Assembly: GCA_014376655.1 (NCBI GenBank)
Contig: JACMRC010000040.1
Location: 1-6,054 of the forward strand
DNA: 6,054 bases
Source of the DNA: Mucilaginibacter sp.
Lineage (GTDB): Bacteria; Bacteroidota; Bacteroidia; Sphingobacteriales; Sphingobacteriaceae
Direction of reading: 5' to 3'
In this document: in pieces, positions 1 through 5,448 of the stretch
Layout: every line of letters begins with the position of its first letter
How positions within the stretch are numbered: position 1 is the stretch's first letter
Notes under the pieces: model-generated
Databases searched by the model: none
The model's input: the letters and a program-made list of their open reading frames with translations, nothing else
Told to the model about the DNA's origin: nothing
Program-made: the position numbers and the translations under genes

Positions 1-1
1 A

Positions 2-283
2 GAGATATTAGATACCGAACTGGTTGAAATGAAACGCTGCAAAAGCAATGGCTTGTGCTGTGGTGCCGGGGGTGCCCAAATGTTTAAAGAACCCGAGAGA
101 GGTAATAAAGACATTAACATGGAGCGTATTGACGAGGTAATATCTGTTAATGCACAGGTTGTAGCAGCCGCCTGCCCGTTCTGCATGACCATGTTGAGCG
201 ATGGCTTAAAAAACCACGACAAAGAGCAGGATATTGCAGTTTTAGATATTGCAGAGATTACCGCGCGGGCGAATGGATTATAA
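2..283 (+). CDS. (Fe-S)-binding protein, CCG cysteine-rich domain, 3' fragment
   Basis: This is the last 93 codons of a gene that begins left of the window; the frame is open to base 2, so the ATG at 29 is internal. The fragment has a cysteine at visible residue 13, Cys-Cys-Gly at 19-21 and a CPFC pair at 58-61. The 36-residue spacing between CCG and CxxC fits the second half of the cysteine-rich CCG domain (heterodisulfide reductase subunit B/D, glycolate oxidase iron-sulfur subunit and LutA-like proteins). In that family the domain binds an iron-sulfur cluster and serves in electron transfer with a flavin or 4Fe-4S partner subunit. No partner gene is visible; it would be expected upstream, off the window. 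The stop codon overlaps that of the convergent downstream gene within TTATAA. The domain call is firm; the physiological redox role cannot be decided from this fragment. Confidence 0.88.
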   Translation, partial: EILDTELVEMKRCKSNGLCCGAGGAQMFKEPERGNKDINMERIDEVISVNAQVVAAACPFCMTMLSDGLKNHDKEQDIAVLDIAEITARANGL

Positions 284-760
284 ACCCTTCGATTTAAAAT
301 AAAGCAACGCATGTTGCAAACTATCCAATCGCTCCGGCTCCATATTTTTTACCGGGATGGACAGCACGGTAGCCATTGAATCAACATTGCCCTTTTTATC
401 ATTATAAGTTTGTACAATGATATCTTCGCCTTTGGCTTTTAGTTGTAGTGTGCCTGTGTTTACTGTGCCCAGGTAATCCATATCCTGCAGGCTATGCAGG
501 TGAAACGAGAAATATTCTTGCTTACCGTTTTGGTAGGTTTTGCGCAGGCGGATAAATGAGTCGTCGGTTAATGCCAGTTCCCACTTTTTGATTTTAGCAT
601 CTGATGTCTGATCGAAAGACTGCATCAGGCATTTATTACCCCAGTTTAGCCAGTCCTGGTCGGTCATATCGGCCACGAAGCATAAACTAACCGATGCCAT
701 TAGCATAACAGGTAGAAGCAAAGCTATTTTTTTATTTTTTGGCAGAACTGATTTTACCAT
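278..760 (-). CDS. Small exported protein of unknown function
   Basis: This encodes 160 residues. It starts with a lysine-containing N-terminus followed by one hydrophobic segment (about residues 11-30), which reads as a signal peptide or membrane anchor. The cysteine at residue 27 follows Ser-Leu, so it is not a standard lipobox. The remaining 130 residues are polar, with alternating strand-like stretches (for example around 65-75, 98-118 and 124-138) and no recognisable catalytic motif. I do not recognise the family. A periplasmic or membrane-anchored location is inferred from the N-terminus only. The ATG at 760 is the natural start because it places the positively charged stretch right before the hydrophobic core. 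The gene is divergent from the gene at 807 with only 46 bp between starts, and convergent with the Fe-S gene, sharing 6 bp at their stop codons. Confidence 0.75.
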   Translation of the reverse strand: MVKSVLPKNKKIALLLPVMLMASVSLCFVADMTDQDWLNWGNKCLMQSFDQTSDAKIKKWELALTDDSFIRLRKTYQNGKQEYFSFHLHSLQDMDYLGTVNTGTLQLKAKGEDIIVQTYNDKKGNVDSMATVLSIPVKNMEPERLDSLQHALLYFKSKGL

Positions 761-806
761 GACAACAAATGTACAGCCCTAAGATAATAATTTGATAGCT
801 TTGTAT
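761..806. promoter_or_regulatory. Divergent intergenic region with two TAnnTTTG motifs
   Basis: The 46 bp between two divergent start codons carry a match to the Bacteroidota -7 element TAnnTTTG on each strand: TACATTTG on the minus strand (766-773) and TAGCTTTG on the plus strand (796-803). They lie only 5 and 3 bases before the respective ATG codons. No convincing -33 TTG element is present at the usual spacing for either. If real, these promoters would yield almost leaderless mRNAs. AT-rich DNA gives such octamers by chance, so this is a weak call. Confidence 0.22.
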
Positions 807-1286
807 ATGCAATTTTCAAAAAATTCAAGAGTGTGGGTTTACCAGTCGGACAGAAAGTTAACAGACGACGTGGCAACTCAAATACAGCAACACCTTAATA
901 GTTTCACCACACAGTGGACGGCACACAACAACCAACTTCAAGCCAAAGGCGAAGTGCGCTACAACCGCTTTTTAATATTGATTGTCGACGAAACACAGGC
1001 AGGTGCCAGCGGTTGCTCTATTGATAAATCTGTACGGTTTATGCAGGACATTGAGCGTGAGTTCAATATCAACCTGTTTGACAGGTTTAACCTTGCTTAC
1101 AAAGAAGCTGATGAAGTGCTTTCGTTACCCCGCCACGGCTTTGAGGACCTGCTTAAACAAGGTGCTATAAACACCGATACCATAGTATATAACAACCTGG
1201 TGCAAAATCTTACCGAGTTAGAAACTAAATGGGAAGTGCCTTTTAAAAATAGCTGGCATATCCAGCTGTTTAGAGATTTAGTATAA
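807..1286 (+). CDS. Conserved Bacteroidota protein, commonly misnamed 'ABC transporter ATPase'
   Basis: This encodes 159 residues from the ATG at 807. TTG codons in frame at 801 (giving Met-Tyr-Met-Gln-Phe) and 792 are possible alternative starts. The protein resembles a compact family widespread in Bacteroidota that databases often label 'ABC transporter ATPase'. Features I associate with that family are an N-terminal SRVWVYQSDR stretch (residues 7-16), RYNRFLILIVDE (51-62) and the SGCSIDKSVRF segment (68-78). No Walker A P-loop, Walker B or ABC signature is present, and the length is well below that of a nucleotide-binding domain, so the ATPase name is not supported. There is no signal peptide or membrane segment, so it is probably cytoplasmic. 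The conserved Ser-Gly-Cys-Ser-Ile-Asp-Lys core looks like a possible functional site, but its role is unknown. The gene is followed by the 378-bp repeat-bearing gap and then convergent mtgA. Confidence 0.85.
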   Translation: MQFSKNSRVWVYQSDRKLTDDVATQIQQHLNSFTTQWTAHNNQLQAKGEVRYNRFLILIVDETQAGASGCSIDKSVRFMQDIEREFNINLFDRFNLAYKEADEVLSLPRHGFEDLLKQGAINTDTIVYNNLVQNLTELETKWEVPFKNSWHIQLFRDLV

Positions 1287-1664
1287 TAACTCTTCTGTCA
1301 TTCTTCGCTACCACGACATTTAGCTAATGTAACCATAGGTCATATCACCTAAATATCGCAGTATTATCACGCGATATCACGCGATTATGCTATGTTTTCA
1401 CGCGATTATCACACAAAATCACGCGATTATCGCATGAAATCACGCGATATCACAGTTATTTTTTAACTTAAATAGCTGTATATTAATGCATTACTGTAAA
1501 AATGTAATTTATTTGCTTTTTGGATTGAATTAAAATGCCGAAAAGTTGGTCGCTTTAAAGATAGCAGCATTTGGCTCTATACAAAAGTACGGAAAATATC
1601 GCGGAGATAAAAATGCACCCTATGATAACTCAGCATGTCAACTTACAATTTTATTCTAATACGC
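1287..1664. other. Long convergent intergenic region with repeat array
   Basis: This 378-bp gap separates the 3' ends of two convergent genes. Its centre (about 1345-1458) is the phased TCACGCGAT array described separately. The rest is AT-rich. It contains the 10-bp palindrome TAATGCATTA at 1484-1493 and a minus-strand TAnnTTTG match (TACTTTTG, 1582-1589) upstream of a 35-codon minus-strand open frame (1463-1570) that I do not call as a gene. I see no clear intrinsic terminator for either flanking gene and no RNA gene. Confidence 0.6.
1345..1458. repeat. Helically phased TCACGCGAT repeat array
   Basis: Five perfect copies of TCACGCGAT start at 1367, 1377, 1398, 1419 and 1440, with spacings of 10, 21, 21 and 21 bp. 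Degenerate copies fill the intermediate 10-11 bp positions: starts near 1345 (TCACCTAAA), 1356 (TCGCAGTAT), 1388 (weak), 1409 (TCACACAAA), 1430 (TCGCATGAA) and 1450 (TCACAGTTA). The underlying step is thus about 10.5 bp, one DNA turn. With one flanking base the unit ATCACGCGAT is an imperfect palindrome (8 of 10 positions symmetrical), and adjacent units are joined by GATATC or GATTATC; GCGATTATCGC at 1423-1433 is a perfect 11-bp palindrome around a central T. The 21-bp tandem form (1377-1458) is the regular part. Possible roles are a cooperative protein-binding array, a tandem satellite or a structured RNA. None is demonstrated. Confidence 0.9.
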
Positions 1665-2354
1665 TTAAAAATCCATCGGCCCCAACCTGCGCATATTCTT
1701 CATGATCAAATATTGACGATGCCTTACATAACCACTTGGGTCGGTTGCCGACCATTTAAGCGGACTCGGAAATATCGACGCTATGGCAGCTGCCTGCGCC
1801 CTGGTTAAATTAGCCGCGTCTTTATGAAAATAGGCTTGTGCAGCCGCATTAACGCCATAAATACCGTCGCCCATTTCTATAACGTTAAGGTATACCTCCA
1901 TAATGCGGCGCTTGCTCCAAAAGATCTCTATCAGCAAAGTAAAGTATGCTTCAAACCCTTTGCGCACCCATGACCGGCCGGGCCATAAAAAAACGTTTTT
2001 AGCGGTTTGCTGTGAGATGGTGCTCCCGCCTATCAGTTTATTACTTTTTGAATTTTTTTGGATGGCTTTTTCTATTGCATTAAAATCGAAGCCATGGTTC
2101 TCTAAAAAACTTTGATCTTCGGCAGCTACGGCTGCACGTTTCATACCGTCGGCAATGTCATCAAAATCGCGCCATTCTTTATCAATCTTCCAGGGTTTTC
2201 CATCAGCCTTTTGCTCAAAGCCACGGGTTAGCATCAGCCATGTCATGGGCGGGTTTACAAACCGGTAAAGTATCACCCAAAATATACTAACGCCAAAAAA
2301 TAATATCAGGGATAATTTAATAATACGCCAGATGAGTTTACCCAAACCTTTCAT
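1665..2354 (-). CDS. mtgA: Monofunctional biosynthetic peptidoglycan glycosyltransferase
   Basis: This is a GT51-family transglycosylase that polymerises lipid II into glycan strands at the outer face of the inner membrane. From the ATG at 2354 it has 229 residues, the usual size for MtgA, with no transpeptidase domain. One membrane anchor spans about residues 11-32. The GT51 motifs are all present: EDQSFLENHG (79-88) with catalytic Glu79, GGSTISQQTAKN (109-120), RKGFE (131-135) with the second conserved glutamate Glu135, and KRRIMEVYLN (148-157) followed by EMGDGIYGVNAAA (160-172). The frame extends 14 codons upstream to a TTG at 2396, but that extension is polar and precedes the expected Lys/Arg-rich start of the anchor, so I prefer the ATG. 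The gene lies downstream of a strong terminator, so it probably has its own promoter in 2355-2438. It is convergent with the gene ending at 1286. Confidence 0.95.
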   Translation of the reverse strand: MKGLGKLIWRIIKLSLILFFGVSIFWVILYRFVNPPMTWLMLTRGFEQKADGKPWKIDKEWRDFDDIADGMKRAAVAAEDQSFLENHGFDFNAIEKAIQKNSKSNKLIGGSTISQQTAKNVFLWPGRSWVRKGFEAYFTLLIEIFWSKRRIMEVYLNVIEMGDGIYGVNAAAQAYFHKDAANLTRAQAAAIASIFPSPLKWSATDPSGYVRHRQYLIMKNMRRLGPMDF

Positions 2355-2428
2355 GCAACTAAAATATGTTTTTATTTCGGATGTCGAGATGGTCAATTAG
2401 ATTTTGTTATCCGGCAACAGCCTAATCT

Positions 2429-2461
2429 AAAAACAAAAAAGCCTCCCTGAAAGGAAGGCTT
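2429..2461 (-). terminator. Rho-independent terminator of the glycine-rich protein gene
   Basis: Bases 2439-2461 form a hairpin: AAGCCT pairs with AGGCTT, then one C-A mismatch, two further C-G pairs and a 5-base TGAAA loop. On the minus strand the stem is followed by TTTTTTGTTTTT (2440-2429; the first two T's close the stem base). It sits 20 bp after the stop codon at 2482 and before mtgA, so it should end the upstream transcript. The plus-strand side lacks a comparable T-run. Confidence 0.88.
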
Positions 2462-2481
2462 AACTTTATAAGTTTAATATT

Positions 2482-3279
2482 TTACTGATTGTCAGGAACG
2501 CTTGCAACTTTATAAGCAATATGGCCGCGGTTATCTGATACGGCTTCGTAATAAACCTCATCGGGCGATACGTAGTATTTTTTACCGTTTAGGGTAACGC
2601 TACGAGAATTTTCAGGTAAACGATTAACGATATCGCCAACACGCGGGCCCTGGTATTGGTCGGCAGTGTCATCATCACCATCTTCGCGAGCAGTGCTTAA
2701 AACACCATCTTTACCGGCAACTACAAATACTTTATCGCCTTTATCATTAATTACGACTTTGTAATAAACACCGTTATACTCAAAAAACTGCTGGTTATCA
2801 ATCATTATACTTTTGGCACCTTTGGGCAAGCCCGGTACAGCGGCACCAACCGGCGGAGCCGTTACAACATACCCATCATCATACGGGCTATAAAATATAC
2901 CATTGTTATAGTAGTACATTGATGAACCCATATAGAACGGATAGTACCCGTAAGGCAAAGAGTTTAAATAAAATCCTAATGATGGATAGCCAAAACCATA
3001 ATAAGCAGGCCTGTAACCAAAAGCTGACCGGTATCCAAGACCTAAGCCAAAACCTACACCGCCACGGCTGCCAATGCTTACACCACCGCTAAAACCGCCA
3101 CCACCACCGCCGCCGGCCCTGCTAAAGGTTGCGCCGCCACCACCACCACCGCCACCGCCGCTACTTCCACCACTGCTCGCATGCTCGGCACCACGTTGGG
3201 CATTAGCATTCAATGCTATTATCATTAACACTGCGCCGGTTAATACTAAACCTGCGGCATATTTATATAACTTTTTCAT
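2482..3279 (-). CDS. Secreted glycine-rich protein with C-terminal repeat pair, probable DUF6515
   Basis: This encodes 265 residues. Residues 1-27 form a typical signal peptide (Lys-rich start, hydrophobic core, Ala-Asn-Ala before Gln28). A low-complexity region follows: Gly/Ser-rich at 36-82, including runs of nine and seven glycines, then a Tyr/Gly/Phe-rich stretch at 83-133. The C-terminal half holds two related units. The first (about 151-189) begins LPKGAKS and contains GVYYKVV then GDKVFVVAG. The second (about 221-260) begins LPENSRS and contains EVYYEAV then HIAYKVAS. An Asp/Glu-rich linker at 198-208 separates them. This layout matches exported Bacteroidota proteins I associate with DUF6515; that assignment is from memory. 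The location should be periplasm or cell surface, and the function is unknown. The ATG at 3279 is set by the signal peptide. It has its own terminator and lies 133 bp from the kinase gene. Confidence 0.85.
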   Translation of the reverse strand: MKKLYKYAAGLVLTGAVLMIIALNANAQRGAEHASSGGSSGGGGGGGGGATFSRAGGGGGGGFSGGVSIGSRGGVGFGLGLGYRSAFGYRPAYYGFGYPSLGFYLNSLPYGYYPFYMGSSMYYYNNGIFYSPYDDGYVVTAPPVGAAVPGLPKGAKSIMIDNQQFFEYNGVYYKVVINDKGDKVFVVAGKDGVLSTAREDGDDDTADQYQGPRVGDIVNRLPENSRSVTLNGKKYYVSPDEVYYEAVSDNRGHIAYKVASVPDNQ

Positions 3280-3394
3280 ATTGCTTAAAGAAACATTAAC
3301 ACATTTAAACGGTAAAAAGTATCGGTTTGTTAAACTTTTACTTGCGCCGCTGTTTGTTAGACCAATTACCGTTGAAAAGGTTTAATTGAAGATA

Positions 3395-3417
3395 TAAAAA
3401 AATAGTTAAAGTTTAAC
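3395..3417 (-). terminator. Possible weak terminator after the histidine kinase gene
   Basis: GTTAAAGTTTAAC at 3405-3417 is a short inverted repeat (5-bp, mostly A-T stem with a 3-base loop) that overlaps the kinase stop codon. On the minus strand it is followed by TATTTTTTTAT. The stem is weak, so termination here is uncertain; some read-through into the glycine-rich gene is possible. Confidence 0.28.
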
Positions 3418-4753
3418 CAATACGTTCAATCAAATCAGCCGGAAAAATCAGCTTAAAATTACTGCCCAAATCTTTTACAGAATCTACCTCTATTTTAATC
3501 TGATGAAAAGCAGCTATCGACTTCACTATTGGCAAACCAAGGCCAAAGCTATCCTGCTGCATAGATTGCCTTACCTTTTTAAAGCGGTTAAATATAAATG
3601 GCATATCCTCGGTACTAATACCTATCCCGCTATCGGTTATGTTAACTATTAAGTTGCCGTTCTCACTTTCGGTAGTAATTACAATTTCGCCGTCTTCGCG
3701 GTTATATTTTATAGCATTGTTAACCAGGTTAAAAAACAGGTTAAATATTAAAAACTTATTTACGTTTACCAAGATACTATCCTGGGGGATAAGAACATCA
3801 AACGTCAGGTTTTTATCTACCAGGCGCACAGAGATCTCATCATTAACCTCCTGCAATAATTCGTTTAAGGAGACCTTATCTTCTTTTAAAAATTGTTCGT
3901 TCTCAATCTGCGATATCAGCAATAGTGTCTTGGTAATGCTTTTAAGGCGATTTAGGATCTTCTGCATTTCTAACAGGCGCAGTTTTACCTCATCGTTAAT
4001 ATCCTCCTGCTCAAACATGTTTTCGATCTTTGATTGCAGGATAGATATCGGGGTCATTAACTCGTGCGATGCGTTTGATATAAACTCGCGTTCTTTTTGA
4101 AATGCTGCCTCAATAGCTTCTATCATTTGGTGGATACTGATATCAAGATGCTGAAAATCAGAAGTACTGGTTTTAACTTCCTGGTATGATCCAAAATTCG
4201 GGAACTTCTGCCCTATCAGCTTGGTTTTAATGATCAGGCCCAGCGGCTTTAATACACGGTTAGTATATAACTGATCGGCCAGGATAGTTAGCAATATCAT
4301 CCCAATTAAAACGCCAAAGGCAATGTTTTGCAAAGGTGTACTGGTTTCATTAAGGGTTTCTACACTTTTGCCTATCTCCAGCAAATATTTTTCATTGCCT
4401 ATTTTAAACGTGTGGCTTAGTATGCGGTATTCAATGGTGTCGCGTTCAACCAGGCGTCGTTCGTTCTTTATAGTGTCTACAAAATGCGTGGGGACGGTAT
4501 CGTTTTCAATGGTAAGGTATTCTTCCTTAAGTGGCAGGTAATAGCTGCCGTAAGTTTCGCCATCGGGGATATAGTTTTTTATACCCTGGGTTTTTACTAT
4601 CTGCAGAAATTTATTTTTTTGTTTGATAAGGTTATTATCAACGTAATTATGGCTTATTTTTTTAATTATAAACGGCACTAATAACACAAAAAGCACCACT
4701 ATTACCAGTTTTGATATGGCATTAAACAGGGTGAGTTTTGTTTTTAATTTCAA
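3413..4753 (-). CDS. Membrane sensor histidine kinase of two-component system
   Basis: This 446-residue sensor kinase should phosphorylate the response regulator encoded just upstream. Transmembrane segments at about 13-33 and 143-163 enclose an extracytoplasmic sensor region of about 110 residues with no recognised fold. A degenerate HAMP-like linker follows (about 164-220, with LKPLGLI at 168-174). The HisKA dimerisation domain has the H-box SHELMTPI with phospho-acceptor His230. The ATPase domain has an N-box (FNLVNNAIKYN, 341-351), G1 (DSGIGIS, 374-380), F-box (FNRFKK, 388-393) and G2 (GLGLPIV, 404-410). All catalytic motifs are intact. The start is a TTG at 4753, two bases after the regulator's stop codon; the next methionine is at residue 152, so TTG is the only sensible start and translational coupling is likely. 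The signal sensed is unknown, but operon linkage to a barrel protein suggests an envelope or nutrient cue. Confidence 0.95.
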   Translation of the reverse strand: MKLKTKLTLFNAISKLVIVVLFVLLVPFIIKKISHNYVDNNLIKQKNKFLQIVKTQGIKNYIPDGETYGSYYLPLKEEYLTIENDTVPTHFVDTIKNERRLVERDTIEYRILSHTFKIGNEKYLLEIGKSVETLNETSTPLQNIAFGVLIGMILLTILADQLYTNRVLKPLGLIIKTKLIGQKFPNFGSYQEVKTSTSDFQHLDISIHQMIEAIEAAFQKEREFISNASHELMTPISILQSKIENMFEQEDINDEVKLRLLEMQKILNRLKSITKTLLLISQIENEQFLKEDKVSLNELLQEVNDEISVRLVDKNLTFDVLIPQDSILVNVNKFLIFNLFFNLVNNAIKYNREDGEIVITTESENGNLIVNITDSGIGISTEDMPFIFNRFKKVRQSMQQDSFGLGLPIVKSIAAFHQIKIEVDSVKDLGSNFKLIFPADLIERIG

Positions 4754-4755
4754 TG

Positions 4756-5439
4756 CTAAGCGTTCATTTTTATTTTATAACCAAGGCCACGTACGGTCTC
4801 CAACCAATCGGGTGCTGCGTGTACATTTAACTTTTTACGAATGTTTTTTATATGCGCGTCTATATAGTTCGAGTCATAATCGTCATTAATAACACTGCCC
4901 CAAATGTGCTCGCTTAGTTGCGTACGGGTTAGCGTGCGGTTTTTATGCAGGATGAGGTAGGCTATCAGATCAAACTCTTTTTTGGTAATAGTACTCACTG
5001 TGTTATCCTGGCAGGTAATTACCCTGTCGGTAAGGTTTATTAAAAAATCGCCCAGCTCTACAATACTTTGTTTTAAACCAAATTTGCGGCGCATTATAGC
5101 CTGCATGCGGCTTTGTAATTCTAACAATGAAAACGGCTTAGGTAAGTAATCATCGGCACCCAAATCAAGGCCGCGTACGCGGTCATATACTTCGGCACGG
5201 GCGGTTAATATAAGGCAGGCAGCATCGGGGTTGTTTTTCTTAGCTTCCTTTAATAGGTCAAGGCCATCATAATCGGGCAGGCCAAGGTCTATCAAAATAA
5301 AATCATACATGTTGGTAGCTATCTTCTCTGATGCCGAACGGCCATTATAGCATACTTCTGTTATATAATTATGATTGCCGAGGAATATCTCCAGCTCATG
5401 TGCTAATGCTTCTTCGTCTTCAATAATTAAAACATTCAT
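4756..5439 (-). CDS. OmpR/PhoB-family response regulator
   Basis: This 227-residue DNA-binding regulator has an N-terminal receiver domain (about 1-115). The acidic pair is Glu7-Asp8, the phospho-acceptor is Asp51 in LIDLGLP, and the switch and signalling residues are Thr79 and Lys101 (in PKPF). The C-terminal winged-helix domain (about 125-227) carries the family pattern KKEFDLIAYL, then LSEHIWG, then YIDAHIKNIRKKL, ending at VRGLGYKI. It is the expected cognate partner of the kinase that starts 2 bp downstream, and it begins 9 bp after the stop of the barrel gene. A GGGG run lies one base before the ATG, too close to act as a normal Shine-Dalgarno sequence. Likely targets include the barrel gene or its own operon; that is inference, as the operon promoter is outside the window. 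Confidence 0.96.
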   Translation of the reverse strand: MNVLIIEDEEALAHELEIFLGNHNYITEVCYNGRSASEKIATNMYDFILIDLGLPDYDGLDLLKEAKKNNPDAACLILTARAEVYDRVRGLDLGADDYLPKPFSLLELQSRMQAIMRRKFGLKQSIVELGDFLINLTDRVITCQDNTVSTITKKEFDLIAYLILHKNRTLTRTQLSEHIWGSVINDDYDSNYIDAHIKNIRKKLNVHAAPDWLETVRGLGYKIKMNA

Positions 5440-5448
5440 ACCCCGATT

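Noticed and set aside
982..1170. Second plus-strand frame inside the 'ABC ATPase' family gene
   Set aside because: It is out of frame with a well-supported gene and has no recognisable features.
1394..1409. ParB parS-like centromere site (TTTCACG half-site within the array)
   Set aside because: Only one half of the parS palindrome (TGTTTCACGTGAAACA) is matched; the right half reads CGATTA rather than TGAAACA, and no parA or parB gene is present.
1345..1458. CRISPR array
   Set aside because: Repeat units are 9 bp at 10-21 bp steps, the intervening bases are degenerate copies rather than unique spacers, and no cas genes are nearby.
1484..1508. Palindrome TAATGCATTA and the ATTAC/GTAAT inverted repeat as a terminator
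   Set aside because: The stems are short and AT-rich, and no adjacent U-tract in a useful orientation supports termination.
1903..2115. Plus-strand frame antisense to mtgA
   Set aside because: It lies fully within the catalytic region of mtgA on the opposite strand and resembles no known protein.
2355..2396. TTG at 2396 as the mtgA start
   Set aside because: It would add 14 polar residues before the basic stretch of the membrane anchor; the ATG at 2354 gives the normal MtgA layout and length.
3314..3321. TACTTTTT as -7 promoter element for the glycine-rich protein gene
   Set aside because: It is one mismatch from TAnnTTTG, but no TTG-type -33 element lies at the usual spacing, so I did not list it as a feature.
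3074..3385. Plus-strand proline-rich open frame
   Set aside because: It is the antisense shadow of the glycine tract of the minus-strand secreted protein; poly-Gly codons read as poly-Pro on the opposite strand.
3639..4681. Plus-strand open frames within the kinase gene (3639-4100, 4323-4541, 4484-4681)
   Set aside because: They are antisense to a kinase with complete motifs, have Ser/Arg-rich compositions typical of shadow frames, and show no family resemblance.
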